A model generated the notes under the pieces. It saw only the letters and a program-made list of their open reading frames with translations. It searched no databases and was not told where the DNA came from. From contig CAJFCJ010000026.1 of NCBI GenBank assembly GCA_904063045.1, positions 784,964-848,963 on the forward strand: DNA of 64,000 nt, read 5' to 3'. Of this stretch, positions 46,075 to 57,659 are shown piece by piece. This DNA comes from Dimorphilus gyrociliatus (taxonomy: Eukaryota > Annelida > Polychaeta > Dinophilidae). Positions within the stretch are counted from its first letter, which is position 1; each line of letters starts with the position of its first letter. Made by a program: the position numbers and the translations under genes.

Positions 46075-48611
46075 ATCTCTTGATAATTAAAAAGAGGAAC
46101 AATAATATGTAAATTATCTTCATTGAGAATATTGGGAAACCTATAGAAATATTTTTCTCGTAAATAATTGCATGTTCTATTCGGAAAAAGAGTGTCCCGA
46201 AATGCTTCCTGCTTTTTTACAATAGTGACGGAAAAAAATTATAGAATTATATCTAAAATGTATCAATAAAATCAATACTCTATCTGACATTCTTTGATCG
46301 TTAAAAAGCGAAGGATAATACGCAAATTAAATTAATTCAACAGGACGATATTAGGAATAGGAAATCACGAGGTATTATACAATTACAAACAAATGTATTT
46401 CACTTCCTAAAATTAATTTAACCAACAGAGAATGAAAGAAAATACGAGACAGCTGAATATATGTTTTTTAAACAATTAAATCAATACGATAACATGAGGA
46501 AATATATAATTGCGCTAATACTGTCCCATAACAGTATTTTGTTTTTGGGAAATTTTTCCATAGATGAGAATGAAATGGAGCATTTTCTTCAAAAGAACAA
46601 AAGCATTACAGTTGGAAGAATGTGGATTTTAAAAATTGTATTTATGTGAAAACTCCAAAAAGAAACTATGTAGTAGAATCATGATAGAGAAGTGTGTGAT
46701 CTTGTGATATCATAAAACTTAACTGATTTACATTGATAACACCAAATATGTCAATTGAATTAAACCTACTTCTGTCGTTCATCGATAATTTTAAAGTCAA
46801 ATGATGGTACGTATAAAAATTAATAAACTTTCACTCGAAAGTGACCTATTTTGTTGATATTAGGAATAGGAATCACACCGAAAAGTACAATTGCTGTAGT
46901 GCTGCCTCCTCAGATTACTGTGACTTTTGAAAGTTTTCCGATTGATGAGGATCCTGTAAACCGAATTACCGCGATGAATGCACGTTAATCACGATTTCCA
47001 AGCCATTTTAACCGAGAGCGTAAAGGTTATATTTAAGAAATGTTTTACTTGGCAGTATTTAACAACAATTGAATGGACCATATTTTGCTGATATGCTTCT
47101 CCATTGATTATTATCTATTAGGAAACTCGAAAGATTTTCTTTGTTAATTAATGGCAAGAAAATTACAATAATAAGGATGAATTGAACGAAGACGTAAAAA
47201 CTTTTTCTGTTTTATGAAAGAGAATAAGGAGCGCTTTACTGGACTGAAGGTTGTGTTTTTCTCCACAGAATTGTAATAACAAAACTTGGATCTTTTATTC
47301 TGATCATGAGCGTGGAATAAATTTGCTGGAATGCCATCACAATGATTCCCCTCCACATACAAACATTTTGTGACAAAGTTCAACTTGTTTACCGATTGAT
47401 GATAATTAAATTGGCGGCCATTTCAGAAATGAACCAAAGCACTACAATTGCGACAATATGTACTTTCAATATTATATTTATGTGAAACCCGAATCAATAT
47501 AAAAGTGTGTTATGTTATGATGGTTTTGAAGCACAACTAAATCCAGTTGAGATATTATTATTCCAAATATGTCAATGGAATAAAAATTGTATGTCTTCCC
47601 TTGATGGTTAAGAAGATCATACATAAGTTATATCAATTCAACAGGACGATATTAGGAATGGGAAACCACGAGGTAATATACAATTGCAAACAGCTAATGC
47701 TGTGAAACAAGAATATCACATTTTTTTTGAAATTTTTCCATAGATGATAATGAAGTAGATGAGTTTTCTTGAAATGAACAAAAGCATTACAATTGGAAAA
47801 ATATGGATTTTAAATATTGTATTTATGTGAAAATTGCAAAAAGAAACTATGTAGTAGAATCATCATAGAGAAGTGTGTGATCTTGTGATATCACAAAACT
47901 TAACTGATTTACATTAATAACACCAAATATGTCAATCGAATTAAACCTATTGCTGTAATTCATTGATAGTTATAAAGTCGAATGATGGTACGCATAAAAA
48001 TTAATAAACCTTCCCTCGAAAATGACCTATTTTATTGATATTAGGAATAGGAATCACACCGAAAGGTACAATTACTGTAATTCTGCCACTTCAGATTACT
48101 GTCGGCTTTGGAAAGTTTTCGGATTGATGAGGATGAATTTGAGCAATTTTCTTTAAATGAACAAAGCCATTAAAACTGGAAGAATACACGAATTAACAAG
48201 TAAATTGTGCGTGATGTTATGATGACAGATACAAAAGAATTAATGCTGTATCTGTGATCTAACATGACGAAATCCACTGATGATACAACAAACGAAGATA
48301 TGATTTGACGCAAACCTGTTGCACTTGAACAGTATCTTCCCTTAAATAAGAGTAGCAGACCTAAAAATACGATCTTTCCGAATACCAAAAAGGAAAGGAT
48401 ACCTATCTACGCTAGTTTAAGCCTCTGGTAATTTTGCTAATCACAGAATGTTAGCCCTTGTTGACACTGGTGTTACTCCCTAATAAGTCGTCGATTTTTC
48501 CTGCAAACCGAATCAATGTACAGCGATGAATGCACGTTAACAACGATTTCCAAGCCATCTTAACCGAGAACGTAAAGTTTATCTTTTTTGTATTGTGTAG
48601 AAACTGCGATG
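46075..48611 (+). repeat. Segmental duplication, block beta, copy 2
   Basis: Partner of 30735-33285, lying only about 280 bp from block alpha copy 2. It probably preserves the older, uninterrupted arrangement. It ends abruptly at 48611 in the middle of a BEL protease relic, where the better preserved BEL coding sequence starts. Confidence 0.85.
46500..48160 (+). repeat. Reiterated mariner-derived modules
   Basis: At least three diverged modules in tandem. Each has parts of a block TTTATGTGAAAA...GTGTGTGATCTTGTGATATC (about 46640, 47480, 47830), a segment AAATATGTCAAT (about 46747, 47566, 47926) and a decayed mariner end with GGAA.TTTTCC.AT.GATGA. The NKTWIFYSDHE piece at 47285 shows mariner origin. 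No open frame survives. Confidence 0.55.
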
Positions 48612-48620
48612 TTTACCAAT

Positions 48621-48980
48621 ATGGTCGACTTAGCAACACTCGATGAGAAACTGGAGGAACAGAAAAGAATAATGGAAGAATCGAACATACAGAATAGGGT
48701 TGCGATGGAAGCAATGAACATGCAGAATAGAGCTGCGATGGAAGCAAGAATGGACCAACTCGTCCAACTAGTCAACTCTATCAAGTCTAATTCACCTAAT
48801 TTTCCGTCGAATTCTGGAGATGCCCCAGAAATGGAACCTTTTCCAACGGCCGAAGAACAAAATGGCGGAAGTTCGCAGGTTCGAAATATTTTGAATCTAA
48901 TTCAGGAAACCGAAAGTTCGAAACGATACGACCCTAGGATTGAAAGCTTAAAGCATAAAAAGGTTACGACAATTTGCTAA
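48621..48980 (+). pseudogene. BEL/Pao gag, N-terminal remnant
   Basis: ATG at 48621 (an earlier one at 48609 lies in flanking relic DNA) opens about 120 codons. A coiled-coil-like segment with two repeats of (N)MQNR.AMEA leads to ARMDQLVQLV, then an acidic/Ser-rich part. The frame stops at 48980. The DUF1759-type capsid core expected next is missing; sequence resumes in the post-capsid part, so roughly 150-200 residues are deleted. Compared with the relic at 15.35 kb the first 20 or so residues are also absent. Confidence 0.7.
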
Positions 48981-49042
48981 GAGATTACCTCAGGAAACGC
49001 AATTTCTAGTCACCCAATGTATAAATAAACATTGCTTCAATC

Positions 49043-49900
49043 GTGGTCAAGTTGGGACAATATATCAAAAAGGTCTCCAATGGAATCGATGATGGGATAT
49101 ACATTCCCGAGAATACAAAGTCAAGAATTGTAGCGTCGAACATGACGAAGGATGACGATACATCTATGAGGCGGACTTCCCTTTCTTTTTCTCCTAACCT
49201 TAAGCCCTTGAAAAACAAAGATAGGACCACACCTCCCAAAGATGATGGTAGATGCATGTGTCCTGAAAATCATATATGCTTGGCTTATTGCCCAATCTAC
49301 ATTAATTTGGACATTAAAGGTAGACAACGTATGGTCCAACTGCTCCATCGATGTCAAAACTGCTTACGAAGTGGACATATAAGCGAAAATTGTTCATCTA
49401 GATTTAGCTGCAAAAAATGCAACCAAATTCATCATACGACTTTATACCACAAAGAAGCTACGATCCCAAAAACGACGTCTACCATCAACTATAATCAATT
49501 AAAAGAAGAACAAGAAAGAATGACCGTATACGAAACAACAGTTCAAATTCCAGCTTCTGGTAAATCAACCAACCACAAAATTACCGCGCTCCTTGACACA
49601 GGAGCAGCAGTTTCTCTGATCAGCAGACAATACTTAGAAAGCATCTCCTACATACCTATAGCTGAAAATTACTGCCGAATTGATATATCTTATGTCAACA
49701 ATGATTTCCAGACAATAACGTCAGAAAAGGTCAAGGTCATATTCCCTAAATTGGGGAGCAAATACGATGTTGATGCCTACGTAGTAGATACACTGTCCAC
49801 CATACCTGAACAACCAGCAATAAGGATCAATTCGACATACACAGAACGATCACTTCCAAGTGGCCGAATCGATTTGTTAATAGGCCACAATTCAAAGTGA
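49043..49900 (+). pseudogene. BEL/Pao gag zinc knuckles and aspartic protease
   Basis: A 285-codon open frame without its own ATG at the start. It has a Cys-His cluster (CMC...H.CLAYC, residues 71-83), then a BEL-type zinc knuckle from C104 to H136 (CQNCLRSGHISENC..., CKKC..IHH...YH), then the retropepsin-like protease with LLDTGAAVSLIS (DTG at 185-187) and a DLLIGHN block at the end. It is broken by a frameshift after 49890. This part would process Gag-Pol in an active element. Confidence 0.8.
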
Positions 49901-49960
49901 GATAGACCTCATGCACATCTCGGTCCTATAAGCCTATATAAAACCAAAAACTTTACATTT

Positions 49961-50263
49961 GTGCAATATGCACTAGGATGGTTTAGAACAACTTCCCCCT
50001 ATGTAGAGACTTCCTATTCAGGATACAGTGTGAACATGGTCCAGACTAAGACTCAACCAAACATCCATTATATTGATCCCATAATCGAGTTACCTGATGT
50101 GGACGATTTGGACGCAGACCCACCATGTTCTATTAACGATACCCGAGCAAGTGATATAATGGCAAATTACCATCAACCATCAAAAAACTACTGGACTTTC
50201 CCTCTTCCTTTTAAATACGATTCGGACGTACTATCTGATAATTACTTCGACGCTAGAAAATAG
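49961..50263 (+). pseudogene. BEL/Pao pol, protease-to-RT spacer
   Basis: A 100-codon frame beginning ALGWFRTT, the usual LGW block after the BEL protease, followed by a linker rich in Asp/Pro/Ser. A second frameshift near 50245 separates it from the RT frame. Confidence 0.7.
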
Positions 50264-53021
50264 ATTTAACGCTATTCGCCGGAAACCTATCTACAACGAT
50301 GAGTACAAGAAAGGAATTCAATCCCTATTCAACAATGATTACGCCCGACGGGTATCACATAAGGAAGTTAAATTTTATCTTCCCCATCACGGCGTATCAA
50401 ATCCAAAAAAGGAAACTATACGAATTGTCTTTGATGGCGCAGCGAAACACAAAGGTTATTCCCTGAATGATGCTCTCCTTACAGGACCTTCATTACTGGC
50501 AAATCAAGCGCATATTCTAACTTTGTGGCGGACACAACCCTATTTTATACTCGCGGACATAAAACAAATGTTCATGAATATAAGAGTGGACGCGAAACAT
50601 CAACCATATTTCGGTTTCCTTTATGAAGATCCAGAAAACGAGGACAAAATATTAGCTGCCGTAATGACTCGTCACATATTCGGTGCGGCTAGTTCTCCAT
50701 TTGCTGCGTGTACGGCACTAAATGCTACTATACGACAAGCGACTTCTCTCAATGATAAAGAAAAGGGAGTTATCTTGAAATCCTTCTATATGGATGATTT
50801 GATCCTAGTGGGCGATGACGAGAAGACACTGGAGAATTTAGCATTTCGCCTGCACAAAGAATTGGCAGCTAAAGGTCTACCCCTAACGAAATATAACACA
50901 AACAATGAATGGATCAGCATTCATTCAACCTTGAACATTAAACTAATTCAAGAGCCTATCAAAGTCTTAGGGTTGACATATATTCCATCTCGAGACGAGA
51001 TCGAAGTTGTTATACCAAATAGAGATTCTGAACAACCCATAACTAAACGAGCCTTTTACTCTTTCATCGCGAAGATCTACGACATCATGGGTTTCATCGA
51101 ACCAATGAAACTTCAGGCCAAAATCCTGATTTCACATTTTCACGGCCTTAACTGGGACGATACATGCAAAGAACAAGATATTATCGCTAAGGTCCTCCAG
51201 AACATATCAGGCTCATATTCAGTATCAAGATATATACCACCTCCAGAAAATATCCACATTTATGCGGATGCCTCTGACATTGCTTATGGTGCGGCTGTAT
51301 ACGGAATCCATCAAGAAAAGGGCTACCTCTTAGCTTCATCCTCCCGTCTTTTTTCCTCGCCGAGATCCTCAATCCCGCGAGCAGAATTGACGGCAGCTAT
51401 AAGAGCCGCCAACTTTATCAAACCATATTACACTATTTTTCCGGACATACCAATCAACATTTTCATTGATAGTAAAGTCGTTATCAGTTACCTAGAAAAC
51501 GACGATTTAAAGCTGACTAAACATATACGTCATGCTGTAAAATCCATCCTAAACACTAAAACAATAGCAAGCTGGTTTCTAACTAGCTCCGATGACAATC
51601 CAGCAGATTTCCTAACGAAATCAAGAAAGAGGATGAAAGAAAAGTGGGTCGATTTCAAAGAAATAAAAGTCAATTGTAATGTATCAAAGGCCTCAATCAA
51701 TATGTGTGCCATGGAATCCACATTCGAAATATTGGGAGATTGGCGAAAAATGAGACAAACCTTGGCTTGGATACTAAGGTTTAAATCGAACATTCAATCC
51801 CGTCCATGCAACAGAATAAATGATCACGAGTTGAATACAAGGGAGCTCGAAACAGCCGAATTACAATTATACAAACTCGTACAAAACACAATGCCAATTC
51901 ACAAACTGATAGATTCATATTCTCTAGTGGAGGACAAAAATGGAATATACGTAACAATGGGAAGATTGGAGGAGACAGAGGAAATAAAGAAGATCATAAT
52001 CGATGCTCGTCACCCTATCATCCTCAAATTAATATATTTCATTCATCATCAAAACAAACATGCTTCTTTAAGGGCCATTTGGGCAAACCTGGCCAAGAAA
52101 TTGCACCTCCTGTATGCAACAACAGGAATCTCTAGCGTTTTAAAGAGATACAAGTTATGTGTTGCTAGAAACCACAAAAAACTAATTTTACAGATGGCAA
52201 GTCTACCAGATTCCCAAACAGGAGAGTTCATCAGTCCGTTTCAATACATTGCCATGGATTTTACTGGACCTATATGCAAAACAACTGAAAAGAATAAAGT
52301 TTACCTACTCGTCATCTCGTGCATGAGATCCAGAGCAGTTCAAATTATGCCCACTACTTCCCTTGCTACGGAGGTATTAATGACCGAGTTTCAAATATTT
52401 ATGAACAGTTGGCTCATCCAGTGGAAATTCAATTCCCCTTATTCTTCCCATAAAATGGGAGTGGTTGAAAGAATCATAGGATTGATCAAATCCATGATCT
52501 TCACTACCAAATTAACGAAAAACAACTATCTGGACTGGAACAAGATACGTCTCACAATTTCATCAATTGAGAACTTAGTAAATAACCGCCTTATATCATT
52601 CGGAGTCACCGAATTAGGGGAACCGATGACAGTATCGCCAGTGGACTTTTTAAAGTTAAACAAACTACCCCTCAAGAATGGAGAATACGACCCGATTATC
52701 ATCACTCGTGAACGTGAACTCTTGAACAACAAATGTTGTACTGAGTTATTTAACAGCATTCACAGAAGAACGAAATGGCACAGAGATCGATACAAACTGG
52801 AGCTTTTTCCCGGAGACTCTGTTCTATACGTGGATCAGAGATCAACATACAAATACAAATTGGGAGAAATAATTAGAAAATCGACAGACCGTACATACGA
52901 AATCTATACAGGCCACAGTAATATAGAAAGAGACGTGAGAGATATCATTCCATATCTACTAAACGAACCTCTTTCCCCCGTTCTTCCCCCGGCCAGTGTA
53001 GTCGACGGGTACATCGCCTAA
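50245..53021 (+). pseudogene. BEL/Pao pol: RT, RNase H and defective integrase
   Basis: The frame is open from before 50264 to 53021; residues below count from 50523. RT: YLPHHGV and VFDGAA upstream of the count, ADIKQMF (Asp12), FGAASSPF (53-60), FYMDD (88-92), then the Pao-type KIYDIMGFIEP block (184-193). RNase H: YADAS (Asp249), PRAELT (Glu288), IDSK (Asp316), NPADF (359-363). Integrase: HH...H motif near 508-513, YKLCVAR where the second Cys of CxxC is lost, AMDFTGP (Asp579) and MGVVERI (Glu649). Only about 50 residues separate the MPTTSL block from KFNSPYSSHK; the stretch with the second catalytic Asp (the DNGTNF region) is deleted near 52412. It ends with a DUF5641-like domain (GDSVLYVDQRS). 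Integration-defective. Confidence 0.88.
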
Positions 53022-53400
53022 ATTTGGCAGTCAGCCAAATTCCCTTTACGTTACACATATTTAAAACCTAACCGTATTTTCACTACCTCTTATTATCTTG
53101 ACACGTTATTACTTATTATTACTGCTATATTTACTAGTATATACCTTAAATCTTTAACGCGTATATCGAGTAAAGTTGGTGAATTTAGCCATAACCTACG
53201 CTCGCTACTCATTCATCGACTACACTGTATATATCAATTCACAGTATATTACATTAACGAATGAATATGTCAAAAATTTGAAAATAATCGATTACTTTCT
53301 CATGATTCCCAATCTTTACAGTATTTCTCAAAAGACATGTTTGAAATTTGTTGGTTATTAAGGAATGATAGCAAGGAAGCGGACGTAGAGGTGTTGATAA
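53022..53400 (+). other. BEL/Pao 3' non-coding end
   Basis: Non-coding sequence alignable with 30480-30735 (shared ACTAGTATA, AACGCGT.ATAT) and with 27760-27990 (shared CAGTATATT, CATTGATGAATGA-like). No matching 5' LTR is found before 48.6 kb, so I cannot set LTR borders. Confidence 0.45.
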
Positions 53401-54750
53401 TTTGCTTGAAAGTCCTTACAGTAGATGAGAAAAATAGTTTCCAAGAGCATTCTTTTCCTGCTTGTTGGTGTAAAAGTGATTAAGCAGCTTAAAAAGCCTA
53501 TGGAAATGTGTGAGATGTATGTAGAATAAGGAAAGACTTTGTTGGGAAAAGTTGTTATGGATTATGCAGTTTATTATAAAGAAGTAACGCAAAGATATAC
53601 AGCCAAATAGAATAAATTTGATTATCTCATAACCGACATTTTCGAAACTTGGCAATATTTAACAATAATTCAATGGACTATATTGCTTCATAAAGCCCAT
53701 AACCCAAATATTTTTCCAACGTCTATTATCTATTGAAGAAATGAAAGTATTTCTTCGTTGATTAGTTACAACAACGTTAATATAATAACAATGAATTGAA
53801 ATAGGCCGTAAAGTTATTTTTGTAGTATGAAAAAGAATAAGGAGCGTTGTACTAGAATAACTGTGATGTTTCTGTGGACTGAATTGTAATAAAAGATGGA
53901 ACTTGACTCTTTCATTCTGATTATAAGAATAGAATAAATTTGCTAGAATGCCATCACAATGATTTCCCTCCACATTTCTTCTCAAATGAACAAAGCTTTT
54001 TCAATTGGAAGAATTTATGAATTCACGAGTAAAGTGTGTGATTTTGTGATAATACAAACAAAACTCAGTTGACATTTATTATCCGAAGTAGAAAAAATAT
54101 TCGTGAGGAATGTTGCTGTATAAATAAAAGAATAAAATGGATTGACAAAATTTTTAATATTTGATAGATTTGGAGAAATCATGACAATTATTTTAAGAAG
54201 AAGAAACGATTACATTTGTGAATGATATTCATCAAGTAGTAAATGGACAACCTCATAAACTCTATGGGGAAACATTTATAACACAAAATAATAGTGTGTT
54301 TTGAGAATGAACTCTACCTATTAAACATCTTATAACATAGTCTAGTTTTTTAATAATAACTGTTAATGATTATCTTTCCAAAGAAACCTTTGAAAAAAAA
54401 TGATGGAATTACATTGAGCTACTTAATATTTTCAGGTTAGATTTCTGAAGTAGTGTTAACAAATATTAACTAAATACCGTGCTGTCTATTGTCTAGAAGT
54501 TTAGATCATAAGAAGGGAAGAAAACTGCTGGAATTCCGTTACAATGACTCCTCTTTTCTCACTAAAATCTGTGACAAATTTCAACTTCTTTACCGATTTA
54601 TGAAATTAAATTGCCCGTTCCTTAATTAAAGGAGGCATTACAATTGGAACAATTTGAAATTTCAATATTATATTTATGTGAAAATTGAAAGCCGTACAGT
54701 AGAATGTGATCTTAGATATCGCAAAACGAAATCTACTGAACAGAACGTTT
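53365..54750 (+). repeat. Mariner-derived modules downstream of BEL
   Basis: Same order as 28000-28450, then further modules with TGTGTGATTTTGTGATA (about 54028) and TATTTATGTGAAAATTG (about 54665), plus a decayed equivalent of the NKTWIFYSDHE piece near 53890. All interrupted by stops. Confidence 0.5.
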
Positions 54751-54759
54751 ATACATTAT

Positions 54760-55095
54760 GTGTTAGTATGAGTCAGTGAATGTATGTCAGTATGCTAGCG
54801 TCACTTAAAGGGGGAGCTTGACTAAGCCAAAGTCAGGACAGCCCAGTTGACTTAATGTCACATAACCGGGATAGAGAACGACGTGGCGCGAACGTTGCAC
54901 CACGAATGAGCACAGTCAAGCACCCAGTTAAGTGACGCTAGCAAAGTATAAAAGAGAGTGAATGTATCAGAACGTGGTGAGAAAGCTAAGAGTAATTAAA
55001 ACATAATTTTAGACGGAATTGTCAGCAATTCCGCAATACAAGCGAAAAATAAATCTTGTAAATCTACTTTACATTAATTAATCCTCATATATCAA
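54760..55095 (+). repeat. LTR-like unit with hairpin (probable solo LTR)
   Basis: A perfect 15-bp inverted repeat GCTAGCGTCACTTAA / TTAAGTGACGCTAGC (54794-54808 and 54928-54942, extendable imperfectly to about 30 bp) encloses GC-richer sequence related to the leader at 35580-35690. It is followed by TATAAAAG (54947-54954) and AATAAA (55048-55053) about 95 bp later. TATA then AATAAA at this spacing is what an LTR U3-R region looks like. TGGCGCGAACGTTGCACC at 54884 is conserved with 35660 and might be a primer-binding-site-like element. Exact ends and target duplication are unresolved. Confidence 0.45.
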
Positions 55096-55099
55096 TAGA

Positions 55100-57099
55100 A
55101 TAAATACTGAATCAGTCATCTCTTGTTAATTATGAGGACGAATGATAATACGTAATTATATTAATTCTTCCTTCACTCTAAAACAATTGGGACATTTTTG
55201 CTGAAATGAGCTGACGCATTACTATTTAAATTATTCAAATTTCAATATAGCGTGACTCTTACGTTAAAAGTGTGTGATCTTGCGATGATTATGAATTAAT
55301 TGATACTATATCTGTCATCTCTTGATAATTAAAAAGAGGGAGCAGCATACCTAAATCATATTGATTAAACCTTCACTCCAAAAAAAAATAGAGAGCCTTA
55401 TAGGTCTTTTCTCTTTTCGACTTGTCTCTGTTCAGTAAATGGTTAGGACATGAAAAATATTCCTTGGATTCAGAATCGTACTGAACATCTTTGAGTGACC
55501 AAACACTAATGAGAGAAAAAATTCTAAGCGTTTACACTAATAAACCAAATTAGAAAGGAGTAATGAATGATTAGTTTTTGTCGTCAATTTATCAATTGGG
55601 ATCAAACCACCGAAAACAAATACAATATAATACTCGCCATTTAGATCTTTAGATGTGTATTATCCTCCCTTCAATTATATATATATATAATTGTCTTTTA
55701 TTACAGAAAACTGTACGACCTTATACTTAATCAAACATTAAAGGAGTAGCATTCAGGGGCAAAAGAGAACAAGAAATGATCCCAAAAGAGCCTATTTGGG
55801 GGAAAAAAGTGTTGAAAAGGGGATTTTTCAAATGTTTTGAATTCCAAGCACTCTGTATGGATCGATTAAGGAAAGGGATGTATATTAATCAGCACTGATC
55901 TAACGGTTACTTGATTGCTTTTTCATTGAATTTAATACCTTGGCGTTAGCATTATCGACTCGCCTTTGATCTTTGGGCAGAATTCATATCCTGTTTATTC
56001 GAAATATATCCGTTATAAAATGTTCTTTTATCTTAGAAACCGAAATTCAATGGTTTTCTCCGAAGCCTCTGACTTGAATTTTAAACCTTTTAACTTCGCT
56101 CTTTTTATCTTTTTAAAAGTATTCTGTTTTGATTTCTTTCTGACATAACGTCATTTTTTTAATTCCGCAAAATATTCATTCAAAATGTTCGAATTCTCGA
56201 ATATGAATTTTCGAACTATCTCTCTATTATTCGATTATGGAACATTCTTTCCAGATCTGACACTGGCGGTTTCTGTATATTCAAATTAATAAAGAAATTA
56301 AATAAAAACATAGACTTTGGCCTTTATACGATTTCGCTGCTTTAGTCGGGTATAACTTTTTGCTTAGATATGTTTCTCTGTTCATTTATTTAATGATACA
56401 TTAACCCTAACCCTAACCCTAACAGAGTCTTTGTCCTCTCTTTACTCTCAATTGGAACATATCCCTTCTTTTATTTTCTTTAAATGTTAAAATGCTATTA
56501 CAATTTAACAACCAAGCTTTTACTTTAAATTGTTTTGTAACTTGTTCCTCCTTCCTTCTAGTACTAAATAAAAAGTCAATGAATTGTTATTCGTTAATCG
56601 GTTCATTAAAAATGTTCGATGTTTTCGAATATAATACGAAGGTATTAGTCTGAAAAACATATCCGTTAATTAGAATAATTAGTTATATACATATATATAT
56701 GTTCAACTAGAAAACTTTCAAGTGTTTGTATAAGGTAAAATGATTGTTTATAATTGCCACAACTTACATTCAAATCCATCTCTTAATCTTTGTGCCCTCA
56801 TCATTTCGGTAACTGAAATTCAATTTAAAATGATAATATGTAATTATTGGATTGCTGTTATGTTTCGCCTCAGAGTCAACTTAATTCTTATTCCGCGTAT
56901 TAAAGAAATAAAAATTATTATTCGTAAAGAATTTGTTTCAATTCAAACTTTAATGATTCGTTGACAAACTGATTTCATAGAAAATAAATTCGGACTTTTC
57001 ATTCAATACAATAAGATTTCAATTGTTTATGACTTCAAAAGTTTCATATAAAATTTCATATATTGTTTTCGCACAAAAAGACCGATGGTGAAGATTCTA
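55100..57099. other. No gene recognised
   Basis: A few mariner-module remnants to about 55380, then AT-rich DNA with (AT)n runs near 55677-55690 and 56687-56700. Plus-strand frames at 55966 and 56740 have no support. Confidence 0.35.
56401..56423. repeat. Interstitial telomere-type repeat
   Basis: Three and a half copies of CCCTAA (TTAGGG on the minus strand), the widespread metazoan telomere repeat. Scattered CCCTAA-like motifs also occur near 3640, 34939 and 58985-59030. Confidence 0.7.
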
Positions 57100-57651
57100 C
57101 TAGTCTTGAATCATATTTCCTGCCAGTTCCGTTTCAAAAATAAAGGTTCGCAATTGTAGAGTCAATAGCTCTTTCTTTAAGCTGTTTATCTCTTTCTGCA
57201 GTTCCATCTTGTACACGCGTCGTCTCTCACAAGCTAAGCATCTTCCATTTCTCTTCGAATGTTGCGAATTTATAGAAAAAAAGTTAGCATTTCCGTAATA
57301 CGAATTTGTAGCAGTCGGTACACTGTGCGGTAAAAGTCGGCGTTTGTCATTATTGTAAAAGTCGGTATCTAGAAAATGTCTTGAGCAAATTATTTTCCTT
57401 AGTATGCAACGTGGATTCCTTCGAAATTCCTTTAGCAGAGTTTCGTTTTGCAAACTTCTCACCCATGCCTTGCATCTGGAAAGATGAGCGATAAAGGGTA
57501 AATTTAACTAAAAACTGCAAAAAAAGGCAAGTAAAATTATACAATACCTCTTGATATCCCTTGGGAATGAGTAGAAAGATATGGAATCCTTATTTTCGGG
57601 TTCATTTTTGTGCCAAACTTCTTGACAAATACAGCATTTTCGTTTAGACAT
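57100..57651 (-). CDS. THAP-domain protein with C-terminal coiled coil, two exons
   Basis: Exon 1 (57651-57548, ATG at 57651) and exon 2 (57475-57100) are separated by a 72-bp intron (donor AG|GTATTG, acceptor CATCTTTCCAG) and give 159 residues. Complete C2CH signature: CCIC at residues 6-9, SFYSFP, KAWVRSL with the invariant Trp, ICSRHF and RRLLPHSVPT. The domain starts within six residues of the Met, as is typical. After it: a Ser/Asn-rich linker, a small CLAC pair and a heptad-like segment (KMELQKEINSLKKELLTLQL) that should form a coiled coil for dimerisation, as in many THAP proteins. No transposase domain follows. Probably a nuclear DNA-binding regulator. Confidence 0.9.
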
Positions 57652-57659
57652 AATTTTAG

